Source of the DNA: Gracilaria domingensis | Lineage: Eukaryota > Rhodophyta > Florideophyceae > Gracilariales > Gracilariaceae | Length of the DNA stretch: 64,000 nt | Direction: 5' to 3' | NCBI GenBank assembly: GCA_022539475.1 | Contig: VCMS01000078.1 | Coordinates: forward strand, 120,448 to 184,447 | Part shown: positions 37,494-47,709 of the stretch, one piece after another | Position numbering within the stretch: position 1 is the stretch's first letter | Layout of the letters: the number at the start of each line of letters is the position of its first letter | Position numbers and translations under genes: made by a program | Notes under the pieces: generated by a model | Databases searched by the model: none | The model's input: the letters and a program-made list of their open reading frames with translations, nothing else | Told to the model about the DNA's origin: nothing

Positions 37494-38363
37494 TCAGACA
37501 ACACCGGTGTTATTCTTCTTCCAGCACGTAGCTGTAGAATGACTTAACTTGCCACAATTACCACATCGTGTGCCTCGATGTGGATTAAGCTCACAACGTG
37601 CCGCAAAGTGACCGGGTTGGCTGCAATACGAACAGAATTTTTCCGTATCCTGACGTCCGGTGGCAGTCGCAGCACTCTGAGTCTTCTTCACCAGGAGGTG
37701 CAACTCTGCCATCTGGTCAGCCAACTGATCCACTTTCGACTCCAGCGGACTTGTACGAGCAGGTTCCCTACAACGTTTAAAAATATGCTTCGCCGGTGGG
37801 AAAGCGTTGAGTGTACCATACGACCCGAGAGCTTTCTTTCCGCCGACAAAGTCCTTAACGAGGGCCTTCGAGGATTCGTAGTTTTCTGCTCCACGGAATA
37901 TGAGAAACTGCGCAAGATCTGCAAACTCCATGACGGCGTTTCGTAGTAACCCGAACTTAGCTTTCGAGTTAAAACCTGCCTGATCGAAGAAAGAGTCCAT
38001 CTTCTTCAAGGACCCTACCAGATCGACGTAATCTAAACGCGCCGAAACTGCCCGACGAGTCCTCTCCGCCGGTTCCTCGATTGCACCGAAACGCTCGATC
38101 AAAGCGAGCTTCACCTTCTGATAGTCCTTTGCTTCAATCGAAAGAGAGCCATCAACAGCATAGTTGTCATAAGAGAAGTCAAACGCTTCACCCTCAAGAT
38201 AGCCGAGCAACTTCATAGCCCGAACACTATCGTCTTCGTTGGGGGTAGCGACATTCTCGAAGTAAAACAGAAACTTCCTTACGTCGACGGCAGAACCATC
38301 GAAGGAAACCACACCAGAATCAGGAAAACCAGACCCTCCTCGAGAGTACCATGTGGACGCCAT
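37494..38363 (-). CDS. gag: Element H Gag
   Basis: 289 residues from the ATG at 38363 (MASTWYSRGG), which sits at the LTR/internal border; the frame is open into the LTR. Retrotransposon capsid core (VRKFLFYFENVATPNEDD, VKLALIERFGAIEEP). Two zinc knuckles, CSYCSQPGHFAARC and CGNCGKLSHSTATC, both CX2CX4HX4C. Followed by about 180 bp before the basic segment. Confidence 0.9.
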   Translation of the reverse strand: MASTWYSRGGSGFPDSGVVSFDGSAVDVRKFLFYFENVATPNEDDSVRAMKLLGYLEGEAFDFSYDNYAVDGSLSIEAKDYQKVKLALIERFGAIEEPAERTRRAVSARLDYVDLVGSLKKMDSFFDQAGFNSKAKFGLLRNAVMEFADLAQFLIFRGAENYESSKALVKDFVGGKKALGSYGTLNAFPPAKHIFKRCREPARTSPLESKVDQLADQMAELHLLVKKTQSAATATGRQDTEKFCSYCSQPGHFAARCELNPHRGTRCGNCGKLSHSTATCWKKNNTGVV

Positions 38364-39194
38364 TTTTCGTGAGCAAACCGAACGGCGCAGGTGGTGACAA
38401 ACCCAAGGAAAGCAACACAACAAATGCCCGAGAGTACCAGCCTAAACGGCGAAAGATAATACGGTAGCTCAGCGATAAACGCAACAGCCGCACAACAGAA
38501 CTGAAGCCACACGGCCTGTCTCAATGTTCACGTCGAGACCAGCAAATGAAGACAGAGACGCAGGCCAAGTAGCTAGTAGATGCACCGCACAACCCAAGCT
38601 CAGGGGTAGAACAAGGGCGTCGGTACGATGGGAATCATTGCAGTGTGCACACGAGCCCAATGGAGGGTCACACACTACAAATTCAAGGAGGAGGGCGGGA
38701 GACCGAGCCGCCCGTAGAGAGAAAGAAATGGGGAGGGGGAGTAGTTGATGGCAGGTAAGCACAGACCGTGCTAAAGGGAAGTGGGGATGCCAAAGGAGAG
38801 GGTCGACGACAGAGAGGCAGAGGGATGAGAGAGGGTTGGGGGGTCGTCGTGAGGGGAGAAGTGGTCTACCCGAGTCGAGTTAGCGGTGAGGTCTCGAACT
38901 CGGGGGGTTTATATCTACAATCACAGTGCTTCGTGTACCCTACGCCACATGCTGAATATCGGTCTCCACTAAGTACCCTAGCAGTGATGACATGCCATGA
39001 TGGCACAAATTCAGTACATCTTCCGGCTCACCTCAGGGCTAAAGCCCTACTATGGTCCACCACTTTGGGGTATCTTCCCCATAATGTTACAGGTTCGAGG
39101 TACCTACGTGTCTTATCACGTTTGTTTTCAGTTTGTACTGTCGTGTCCAAACTCGCTTCTGGTATCCGAACCGTACTCACGCCACCAGCTCACA

Positions 39195-39617
39195 ATGACC
39201 AACGTAACGATCGACATTCGTCAACTGACGGACGACGAGACTGATAAATCCGATATTTCTCGTATGGAATCCACCGTAATCGAATATGAGGCTAAAGAGG
39301 CGTCTTCTAGTGTTAGCTCTAGCCCGGAAGATGATGCTGACGATATGGAGTACACGTGGGACGATGACGCTCCCCCTTCTTCTCGAATGGAAATCTTGGA
39401 GCAGCTGCTGTTGGACATGGTGGACAAGAAAGTTGAGGTGGATGTGGGTATGTTGGAAATCTATGTAGCGGTTCCGCGGATTCCTTTGGGCTACACTCGT
39501 GGTCTAATGGCCGGCTTACTGTTTGCTTGCAAACACCATAGTGTCCTGATGAATGGTCCTTCTCTTCTTGCCAAGGTGTATCGCGCACTTAAAGTGCAGT
39601 ACGATTCCTCCAAATGA
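39195..39617 (+). CDS. Second copy of the 140-residue LTR ORF
   Basis: Identical protein to 30147-30569, in the middle LTR. Confidence 0.35.
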   Translation: MTNVTIDIRQLTDDETDKSDISRMESTVIEYEAKEASSSVSSSPEDDADDMEYTWDDDAPPSSRMEILEQLLLDMVDKKVEVDVGMLEIYVAVPRIPLGYTRGLMAGLLFACKHHSVLMNGPSLLAKVYRALKVQYDSSK

Positions 39618-39897
39618 CGTCATTGCTTCTAGATAGGTTCTTCTGAGCCCGTGTGGTCAGCGCTTTTGTAAAGGCGTTTCTGCTTGGTTGCGTTTGAGCG
39701 ATTCGTTTTGATGCGTTACAATCTTGCCCCAAAGCGTCATCGCCCGTACACCATTACAGGGCTAGCCAGCACCCTCGCACATAATTGTCACAGCAACGTC
39801 CGGAACACCAACAGCACCAGCAGTCCGTAGCACCAGCAGCACCCTTCTGGCGCGCCGTTAGGCCACGGCGCGCAGTGATGATTTCTTCTTTGGTGGT

Positions 39898-40112
39898 GGG
39901 CGCGCCGCAGCGCGCGGCGCCCCACCCTCACTCAAGTTTTGCAGCTCGCGGGCCGCAGCGCTCGGCGCGCGAGCTTCACTCCTTTCATGCCGCTCGCGCG
40001 CCGCACCCCGCGGCGGGCGAGCTTCCTTCTTGCATCACGCCCGCCGCAGCGGGCGGCGCGCGAGCTTCCATTCTTCAAAGCGGCTGGCGCGCCGCGACGT
40101 GCGGCGCGCGAC
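39898..40112. repeat. GC-rich hairpin minisatellite, second copy
   Basis: Same five palindromic units as 30850-31064. Confidence 0.8.
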
Positions 40113-40243
40113 ACAACGCCGAAGGGGGAGACGTGAAGTGCAGCTTCCACGCTGCGCTTCATCTATCCCCCCTTGGAGATATAAAAAAATCGGTGGGGGT
40201 GTCCCAGAGGGTGCGGGACACCCCCCCATAACCCGCCACCACA

Positions 40244-40901
40244 CGCCCCCTAACCCAGCGGTCGCTACGCCTGGGCGACCAAGAGAATATTTACGAAGAA
40301 GAAGGGATCGCTCCATCTCGGGAAACCTCCTAGGTAGTTTATCTGAATGGGTACGGAGGTTCTGGGTACTACGGGTCCGGTTCAAAGTCAATAGCAAACT
40401 CTTCATGTCGTTCCATACGGCGGATGTACTGATCAACTTGTTCTTCATGCGTTGCCGCAGGCGGTAAATGTCCATACTTTCCAACAACGTAGTGATATAT
40501 GAAAAAGATAGTTCTATCTGCCCCAAGCCGGTTCATCTGCAGGTGCAATCTTCTAGTTAGTCTTCCCAACATTACATGGGCATATTGGGTGAAGTATTGT
40601 CCGTATATCAAATGAATACTTAAGCAGAGATGAAAGCAATTCCAAACGATGCGATGCTTCTCCCACTCTTCACATTCCAGTGGAGAGAGCCAGTCTTCAG
40701 CTTGCGCCCGCAAATCTTCATTTGCAGATAGTTCATGTCTTCATTGTAGACTTCGTAGTCAACAATTATTGGCATTGCAAGAAGAGCCGGCGTTATTGGT
40801 GTGGTGTCTTCAATCTGGATTAGAGAAGGTACGTCACCGCGATCTTGATCATATGCCAGATCGATCTCGAAAGCCTCCCTTGATTCAATCCGCTGGAGGA
40901 A
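40244..40901 (-). repeat. Internal-region remnant of the second H unit
   Basis: Matches 31196-31853 with one difference seen (GAGGAGG versus GAGAAGG near 40826). It includes the PPT and the second copy of the C-terminal domain. It breaks off at 40901 and joins a partial LTR. Confidence 0.88.
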
Positions 40902-40902
40902 T

Positions 40903-41485
40903 CGCTTTTGTAAAGGCGTTTCTGCTTGGTTGCGTTTGAGCGATTCGTTTTGATGCGTTACAATCTTGCCCCAAAGCGTCATCGCCCGTACACCATTACA
41001 GGGCTAGCCAGCACCCTCGCACATAATTGTCACAGCAACGTCCGGAGCACCAACAGCACCAGCAGTCCGTAGCACCAGCAGCACCTTTCTGGCGTGCCGT
41101 TAGGCCACGGCGCGCAGTGATGATTTCCTCTTTGGTGGTGGGCGCGCCGCAGCGCGCGGCGCCCCACCCTCACTCACGTTTTGCAGCTCGCAGGCCGCAG
41201 CGCGCGGCACGCGAGCTTCACTCCTTTCATGCCGCTCGCGCGCCGCACCTCGTGGCGCGCGAGCTTCCTTCTTCCATCACGCGTGGCGCAGCGGGCGGCG
41301 CGCGAACTTCCGTTCTTCAAAGCAGCTGGCGCGCCGCTACGTGCGGCGCGCGACACAACGCCGAAGGGGGAGACCTGAAGTGCAGCTTCCACGCTGCGCT
41401 TCATCTATCTCCCCCTGAGATATAAAAAAGTTCGGTGGGGGTGTCCCAGACGGTGCGGAACACCCCCCCATAACCCACCACCACA
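40903..41485 (-). repeat. Partial outer LTR of element H
   Basis: 583 bp matching 30613-31195 with scattered substitutions, clearly more diverged than the other two LTRs. Ends CCACCACA, one base before the TAAAC duplication. Contains a diverged hairpin array near 41140-41352. Confidence 0.85.
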
Positions 41486-41486
41486 A

Positions 41487-41491
41487 TAAAC
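41487..41491. repeat. Target-site duplication of element H (right)
   Basis: TAAAC, identical to 29306-29310. Confidence 0.8.
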
Positions 41492-41988
41492 ATCCCAAAA
41501 GGTGGCAGCACTGTGTTAAGTGCATGGTCTGATGCCGATTGGGGAAGAGAAAAAGATGGAAGAAGATCTAGAACTGGCCTTGTAGTATGCATTAATGAGG
41601 TTCCAGTCGTTTGGGCCTCAAAACTACAGCAGTCTGTAGCTCTATCTACGTGTGAAGCAGATTTTTTGCATTATCTGAATGTGTAAGGAGTGTTAAATGG
41701 ATTCGAAAACTATACAGCCGACTAGAGCTACGGCTAGAAGAGCCCACGAAAATTTTACAAGACAACGTAGGAAGCATTAAGTGGACAACCGAAGTTCGAG
41801 GTCTAAGGAACGTGAAGCATATCGGTATAAAATACAGCTTCGTGAAGGAGTCCGTACAACAAAAGGAAATTTTGGTAGAATATACGCCCTCAGAACTGAA
41901 TTACGCAGATTCATTCACCAAAATACTGCCGAAATCAGTAATGGAGGTTCACATGAAGTTTCTACGAATTATTCCATCATCTTCTTGA
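41492..41988 (+). pseudogene. Element G RNase H, C-terminal part
   Basis: Resumes copia coding after H: AWSDADWGREKDGRRSRTG, WASKLQQSVALSTCEADF. A one-base loss near 41665 moves the rest to the next frame (ECVRSVKWIRKLYS, VKHIGIKYSFVKE, SELNYADSFTK), ending at TGA 41986-41988 beside the PPT. Confidence 0.9.
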
Positions 41989-41995
41989 GGGGGCG
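41983..41995 (+). promoter_or_regulatory. Element G polypurine tract
   Basis: TCTTGAGGGGGCG directly before the 3' LTR start TGTCATGG. Confidence 0.75.
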
Positions 41996-42285
41996 TGTCA
42001 TGGGAAGCAACTAACACCTCCCCAGAAGCAAAAAAATCACAGAAGAATGTTCTAGAACACTCGAGAAATCTTTAGAACAACGTAGAAACAATTATGAATA
42101 GAAGTATATGGCATGACCTAGAACCTTCTATAGACGACTTCCACACATTGAGATGTAGAAATCATTCATGTTTGTAGAAGTATCTAGACCTAGATCTAAG
42201 TAGTATAAAAGAGTAAAGCAGACTTCAAGCTCCTAACAATGGAGACCTCGAACTCAGTCTTGTCAACTCAAAACAAATCCTAAAA
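41996..42285 (+). repeat. Element G 3' LTR
   Basis: 290 bp; followed by the GTCTC duplication at 42286-42290. Confidence 0.85.
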
Positions 42286-42290
42286 GTCTC
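42286..42290. repeat. Target-site duplication of element G (right)
   Basis: GTCTC, identical to 25085-25089. Confidence 0.8.
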
Positions 42291-42336
42291 TCAAACGGCT
42301 TTTGGATTACGCCGATTTGACAACTACGAGGTCAGC

Positions 42337-43298
42337 ATGCCTTCGTCATCGTCACAAGCTCCGTTATCTGTGTTGCCACCTCTACGACCTGTACGTTTGT
42401 CTCCTAGCAAATCATCTAAACAAGCAGTCAACAACCGATCACGAGCACGTGATAAAAGACAACCGGATGCTTCTCCTCATAGACGGAAGCCATTATCGTC
42501 ACGATCTCGTTCTTCTCCTGATTCAATAGATTCATCTTCTTCGGAACCGTCACACTCTTCTTCCTCCTCTTCCTCATCGTCTCCCGATTGACGCTCTCGC
42601 TCCGCGTCCTACTCGAGCAGTTCGAATTATCACTCGTCTACACATTCATCACCGCGGAACAGATCGGCTCTTGCTCCCAATAGGTCTTTAAAACCCTCCG
42701 TTCAGAACGTATTTAAGCGTGCTACCATTCGAAAGATACAATACTCGGGAAACAATTTGCACGGAAAACCATGTCATTATGCGAGCAGCCCAAACAGAAT
42801 GACGTTGAGAGCGGCTTTTCACATGTGGTACCTTTGTCGATTCGAAGCAAAACATGCGAATCCGCCGCTGAGATTATCCGCAGGTCAGCTGCTACGATCG
42901 GAGAAGCACTGGACAAACTTACAATGTTGTCGAGCATCCCACGTCGCAGAGGTCGGCCGAGCAAATCCGTCATTGAACACCGCAACCGATTACAGACTCT
43001 GCGTGAACGACTGAATAGTGATATTGACAGACTGAGCACCGCGACTAGGAGAAAAGCAGCCACTGTAACAAGTGCCACAACATCGACTACAACCAGAACG
43101 GCCAAAACGGGGAAGAAAGGCTGTAAAGAACCAAGCGGAAGTGTGTTACAGGCAGATACTTCTCAGGAAACTGCTCAGGGAATTGATCAGGGAACTGAAA
43201 GCTCGTATCAAGTGTCAAAGCGAAGGAAGAAAACGAGTAGTACCACAAAAACAACAACTGTAACGTATATCGAATCATCGTCGTCCTCTAGCGAATGA
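42337..43298 (+). pseudogene. Decayed Ser/Arg-rich, AT-hook protein
   Basis: ATG at 42337 begins a Ser/Arg/Pro-rich frame that stops at 42589-42591 (TGA). It continues open to about 42765, where a frameshift leads into 42771-43298. That part holds an AT-hook-like RRRGRPSK, a helical stretch (VIEHRNRLQTLRERLNSDIDRL), a Thr-rich tract and a Ser-rich tail. After the TGA the frame continues basic (AKKRQRRP). It looks like a nuclear, DNA-binding type of protein, now broken. Not recognised as a known family. Confidence 0.45.
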
Positions 43299-43399
43299 AA
43301 GAGAGCTAGGCATGTAGCGAAGAAACGCCAAAGGCGCCCAACAGCGATGGGAAGCTCGACCCGCGCAACGCGAAGCGACTGAGGAGTGGAACCAGCGCA

Positions 43400-44145
43400 A
43401 TGCTTACGACGGTAGGGACATTAACGAACAAAGCAGGGGGGGCGTCACCTCGAAAGAGGTCAGAGAATGCGCCCACAAGCTCGCTGCTCAAGGAAAGTGC
43501 AGAAAAGGAAAAGTGCGGTAAATCACTTTCGCGAGGTGATATCGATGACGACGACAGTGATGAGGACGATGAGAACGAAGGATGTGTAGATGATGACGAT
43601 GACGAGGACGAGGAGGAGAACGAAAGTGCGACTAGAGACAAAGCGGAAGGTGAACATGAATGCGAAAAGAACGACAAAAACATTATCCAGCAGGTAGAAG
43701 CCAAAGAAGGATGACAGGGATGAAAAGATCGAAAGTATGCACGACGAACTTGACGAACTGAAAGATCGCTTTCAGAAAGAAATCTACAGGGCGGCCGAAC
43801 TGGGGAAGGCATTGGATCTGGACATCAAAGCGCAGGTACCAAGTGCAGAGGAAGTGCAGAGCATGAAGAGTCGCATCGAAGGACTGAAACCGCAAGTGAA
43901 ATGTTTGCAGGCGACGATAGAACAAAACGAGGATCAGGTTCCATAAAAAGATTCCGCGTTAGGAGGGCTGATCGCTAAGGTGAAAACCTGGAAGAAAGGC
44001 AGTGTCAAAGATGCAGCATGAAGAACGACAATAAGGGCGCTCAAGAAGTGGAAGCGAAGAAAGAGAGGAAGACAGACGTCGAGCGTCTCGAGGAAAGCGA
44101 AGAAAGCGAAGACCAGAACCGATATGCGAACAAAACTAGTGCGTA
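43400..44145 (+). pseudogene. Decayed acidic and coiled-coil coding sequence
   Basis: 43400-43714 encodes a strongly acidic tract (DDDDSDEDDENEG, DDDDDEDEEEN). A one-base shift near 43705 leads into a coiled-coil-like segment from before 43737 to 43946 (MHDELDELKDRFQKEI). A Glu/Lys-rich stretch follows near 44009-44145 (VEAKKERKTDVERLEESEE). It may be the continuation of 42337-43298. Ends about 190 bp before the LTR of element B. Function unknown. Confidence 0.45.
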
Positions 44146-44337
44146 ACTGAAGTGGGTTCTGCAGGTAAACCGACGCATGCAGCAGAAGATGATCTGGCTG
44201 CAAAGGTGAGAAGTGGATAATAACGAAATGCAAAATTCGATATGATGTAAAATAGTCTGATGAAACATAGTAAGTCTCCCTTCCACTTTTTCAAACGTAC
44301 AACGCAGTCGCTCAAGTACGCGAAAAGGCGACTGATC

Positions 44338-45338
44338 TGTGGAGCAAACACGATCCGGTAATCGGCGCAAGATGAATCTCATAATGAGCACTAACCCCCT
44401 TGGGTGACGTGGCGCACACTATGAATGGCACCCCCATTTCTTGGTTAATTTTTGGAAGAAGTTTCAGGAACCTCTGCGGGTAGATTTGGGAATTGGCTCT
44501 CGGACACGAGCGGTTGCTGGACTTCGTAGTCGACCTGTATTGTAGATACTCAAGGTGTACCCGCCGGGGTGTGCATAGGAACCCTGACACTGGTTTATAC
44601 ACGTTTTCGAACCTCGAGAGGTACACACCACAACTTTAGTTAGTAATAGCTTAATTCTTGGTAGATTCCTATATAGGCTTCTGCCATCTCGCCCTGGAGC
44701 CCACCAAGTAAACTCACCTGAGTCGTGTCCTATCTCCCAGGACCGGGCTATAGATATTGTTGCCTACGTAGGTTCACTACTCCTCGCGGAGGGAAACCAC
44801 GACTGGTCTCGACATATCTACCGCTCAGGGTCCTTAAGGAAGCCTACGCTTGCACCTACTGTTAGTTTCTTGCTATTGTTCCGATATCGGCTAACGTCGA
44901 GCGTCTTGGCCAAGGAGTGGCGTCGCTCTGGACACAGTCGCCTGGTTTAGGTACCGCTTCCGCCCCCGTACGGGTATTCTTTGGCCCCACTTTGGTACAT
45001 TCTGTTGGCACCACTGCGTGGTCGTCGCGCCGCTGTCGGCTCTGCTTCCGCCGGTTGGCACGGGCCGTAGCTCCGCTTCGTGGTCGGTTTCTGTGTACAC
45101 CGTCCACACGGTTGAGTGTTCGTGATCCCATCTCTTGGGCTCTATCTCGTCACCCACTTGGGCTCCGCTCCTTTCTCGGTTTCATCTCTGTAGGTATAGC
45201 CAGTCACCGTCTCCGGTTTTACACCCGGCTTGCTTCTCGCTTGAGCACGGACAGAGGGCTGTGTCGCTGAGACTGCCCATATAGGGAGCAGGACTCGGAC
45301 ATCCTGTGGATCATCGCCATTTCTGGGTTTGCTCTACA
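44338..45338 (+). repeat. Element B 5' LTR
   Basis: 1001 bp matching 55688-56687. Read on the minus strand, 45266-45303 contains the block shared with the LTRs of A, C and D (GAGTCCTGCTCCCT). Confidence 0.92.
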
Positions 45339-45340
45339 TC

Positions 45341-45358
45341 TGGTCTCCCGACCTAGAA
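45341..45358 (+). promoter_or_regulatory. Element B primer-binding site
   Basis: TGGTCTCCCGACCTAGAA, two bases after the LTR; the same site as in A apart from one base. Confidence 0.7.
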
Positions 45359-45549
45359 AGGTGTGAAGTCAGGAGGTACTCTAACGAGTTTAGAAGCTTG
45401 ATCGATTGGATTGCCCCCTCCGGAGATTGTACTCTAGTGCCCTCACCCCTTGGGTTCACTGGAAACAGTTTCTCGATCTACTCCGCGTATCGGTGATCTG
45501 GTGGGCTTTGGTAACCGTTCTTACTGGTTGTTGACCGGTAATCTGCAGT

Positions 45550-47709
45550 ATGCCGATATCAACTCGGACCTCCAGGCCTCGCTCCGTCAACTCGGCTAGC
45601 TCCGTTCCCACGGCTGCTTCCCGCGCACAGGCGCCTGCCCCGGAGGGAGATCCTAACCCAGAACTCACTCGATCCCGAGAAGCAACCCCGTTGGGTGAAG
45701 TACCTCAAGAGGCTGTTGTCCCCATGACCCCCGGAGCGGCAACACCGCCACCGGTAGTGGAGACACCGTCTTCAGCCTCTTTGGGAGCACAGACCCCGCT
45801 GGCGATACGAAGTCTAAGAGCCAGGATGGACAATGCTGACATTGCCCATAGGGACCTCAAAGAGGGCGTGGAGGATCTTAGACAGACTTTGGAACACGGC
45901 CAAGTTAGGGAAGTCTCAGGAGATATTCGCCTTCTGAGGCAGGAAATGAATTTCTTCTTAGAACGTTTTGGGACCCCGCAGGTTTTTGTTGACGACTACC
46001 GACAAACGGTTCAAGAATCTCTCATCGAGCGGCAACGATTACAAGCCAGGTTGGACAATCTGGAAGCAATTATCCGAATGGATGAAGATTTAGGAGCCGC
46101 GGAACGGAACAAATCCGAGTCGGAAGCCTCGGTACGTCGTTCCGATAAGCGGAGTCGCCGGAAGCCTAAGAAAGAGTCGCGCCATTACTCGGATTCATCT
46201 GATTTTGATTCCGATAGTAGCTCGGCTAGCTCGTCATCCTCGTCATCTTCCGATTCCTCGGCTAGTGACTATCATAAGAGTTCCCGTTCTACTCGGTCCA
46301 AGGCTACTCATTCCACTGTTAGAGCTATTCGCACCCGCAAAAAGGGAAAGAGCCACCCTGGCCTAAAGGAGATCAAACCAGCGAATCCGTTGTATCGGAA
46401 ATTGCTTTCGTACCGTTGTTATCGGTTACAGAACACTGCGTCGTCAAGGGCCTCTAGAGGCACTGGAAAAGTTAGGGACTACATCCGTAGACTCGGCGTT
46501 ACACTCAACAAGAAAGAGTTTACAGGAGAGGACCCAATCATCTTGCTAGATTCCCTCGCGAGGTATCTTCAAGAAGCGGATATCCTCGGTATGAGTGAGG
46601 GACAGGCGTTTATAACCCTCCCGTATTTCCTAAAAGGATTGGCAGAAGATCAGTTCAACTCCGCACGCGGATCCTTGACAGCCCCTGATGAGGGTGGAGT
46701 CACTTGTTGGCCCGAAGCGGTTCATTACCTTCTCAGGTCATACGCCACTGGTCACGCCATCCAAAAGGCTACCACAGCCCTGAGGGAGACGAAGCAACGC
46801 CCGGATGAAGACGAAACGGCTTATTCAACGCGCCTGAACAAAGCCTTTCACCGTTGCGGTAATGTACATCCTTCTCAGGGGAGATGTTCCATATTTGTTG
46901 ATGGATTGGATCCCGCAATTAGGGCACTTGTCGCCCGACATAGGGAAGAGAAGAGGCGAGTTTCCTACCTAGAGCTCATACAGTATGCCCAGGCAGAAGG
47001 AGACACACTCCGTGCACGGAGCTCTTCTCGATCTAAATCCCGAAGGGTCCTCTTCGCCGAGAAATCGGATTCTTCACTATCCCGTAGCCGTAGGAATCAC
47101 TCCAGTATTGGCCATGATAATGTGAACCTCGTAGGTACTGAACTTGAGTCGATTGGCACATCGGACCTTCCCTCGACATCGGCACCGTCTTCAAACACTG
47201 ACCCGGCGTTATACGCTCAGGAAAGCCGAGTTCCGGCAGCTCCGATACCCTTTTCGGGTCGCAACATGAGGTTCAATCGCCCTAGATGGAGGGATACTGC
47301 TCCGCAAGGTCGTACGGACTTTCACCCGCACGACAACCCGACCCCGGTGATCTGTTACGAGTGTTACCAATTTGGTCATATCTCAACACAGTGCACGTTC
47401 CCTCAGCGGGAGAGGTCAAAAATTATCGCTCAGTATGAGTCGCTCTCACGAGAGAATCAGGCTCGTGTTCCGAGAACATCCTATGAAGTGGCCAAGTTTG
47501 CATTGACCCTTTATCAGGGAAATGGAGGAACCAACGTTGCTGTACTTAATCATACATCGGCCCAACCTTCGGTGGAACGACACATACCCGCGAACGGGAA
47601 TCAACTCGATGCCCAGGACGGGAATCGCCCGCAACAGGCCGTACTTGCTCCGAAAAACTATTCTTGGGAGTCTCCCCGGTGGGAGGGGCGTCTTCTGAGC
47701 CGAATGTGA
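45550..47709 (+). CDS. gag: Element B Gag
   Basis: 719 residues from ATG 45550, about 210 bp after the LTR. Pro/Ala-rich N-terminus, helical segment (RQRLQARLDNLEAIIRMDED), a Ser-rich tract, and the capsid-like core shared with A (DPIILLDSLARYLQEADILG, CWPEAVHYLLRSYATG). Zinc knuckle CYECYQFGHISTQC (CX2CX4HX4C). It overlaps the protease frame by more than 40 nt; the last 16 residues or so lie past the frameshift site. Confidence 0.92.
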   Translation: MPISTRTSRPRSVNSASSVPTAASRAQAPAPEGDPNPELTRSREATPLGEVPQEAVVPMTPGAATPPPVVETPSSASLGAQTPLAIRSLRARMDNADIAHRDLKEGVEDLRQTLEHGQVREVSGDIRLLRQEMNFFLERFGTPQVFVDDYRQTVQESLIERQRLQARLDNLEAIIRMDEDLGAAERNKSESEASVRRSDKRSRRKPKKESRHYSDSSDFDSDSSSASSSSSSSSDSSASDYHKSSRSTRSKATHSTVRAIRTRKKGKSHPGLKEIKPANPLYRKLLSYRCYRLQNTASSRASRGTGKVRDYIRRLGVTLNKKEFTGEDPIILLDSLARYLQEADILGMSEGQAFITLPYFLKGLAEDQFNSARGSLTAPDEGGVTCWPEAVHYLLRSYATGHAIQKATTALRETKQRPDEDETAYSTRLNKAFHRCGNVHPSQGRCSIFVDGLDPAIRALVARHREEKRRVSYLELIQYAQAEGDTLRARSSSRSKSRRVLFAEKSDSSLSRSRRNHSSIGHDNVNLVGTELESIGTSDLPSTSAPSSNTDPALYAQESRVPAAPIPFSGRNMRFNRPRWRDTAPQGRTDFHPHDNPTPVICYECYQFGHISTQCTFPQRERSKIIAQYESLSRENQARVPRTSYEVAKFALTLYQGNGGTNVAVLNHTSAQPSVERHIPANGNQLDAQDGNRPQQAVLAPKNYSWESPRWEGRLLSRM
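47652..47658 (+). promoter_or_regulatory. Putative -1 frameshift site, gag to pol, element B
   Basis: Gag frame CCG AAA AAC TAT; slipping back one base reads GAA AAA CTA and continues into protease. Same heptamer as in A. Confidence 0.65.

Larger units (their letters stand above)
38368..40243 (-). repeat. Element H middle LTR (5' LTR of the intact internal region)
   Basis: 1,876 bp; offset exactly 9,048 bp from 29320-31195. Its first bases are CGTGAGC instead of TGTAAGC, so the TG end is mutated here. Confidence 0.88.
29311..41486 (-). mobile_element. Element H: Ty3/gypsy tandem (LTR-int-LTR-int remnant-LTR remnant) nested in copia
   Basis: Minus-strand gypsy element inserted in element G. 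From left to right: LTR 29320-31195, internal region 31196-38367, LTR 38368-40243, 658 bp matching the start of the internal region (40244-40901 equals 31196-31853), and a 583-bp partial LTR (40903-41485 equals 30613-31195). This is a dimer with one shared LTR that lost most of one internal region and part of an outer LTR. Nine extra bases (GCCATTTTT) lie outside the left LTR and match the bases at the LTR/gag start junction. Internal genes carry several stops and frameshifts. Confidence 0.88.
25090..42285 (+). mobile_element. Element G: Ty1/copia element, interrupted by element H
   Basis: Copia-type order gag, protease, integrase, RT, RNase H on the plus strand. About 5.0 kb without the 12.2-kb insertion at 29311-41486. 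Two 290-bp LTRs differ at about 13 places (roughly 4-5%), the oldest pair in the window. Coding is broken by four in-frame stops (25576 TGA, 26626 TAA, 26770 TAA, 27349 TGA) and a one-base loss near 41665, apart from the insertion. All stops stay in one frame, so decay was mainly by point mutation. Confidence 0.93.

Noticed and set aside
38340-38362. Standard tRNA primer-binding site TGGCGTCCAC at the H LTR edge
   Set aside because: It coincides with the gag start codon and its complement lacks a T-arm-like sequence; left unassigned.
40620-40982. 120-residue ORF across 40901
   Set aside because: Chimeric frame made by the junction of the H internal remnant with the partial LTR.
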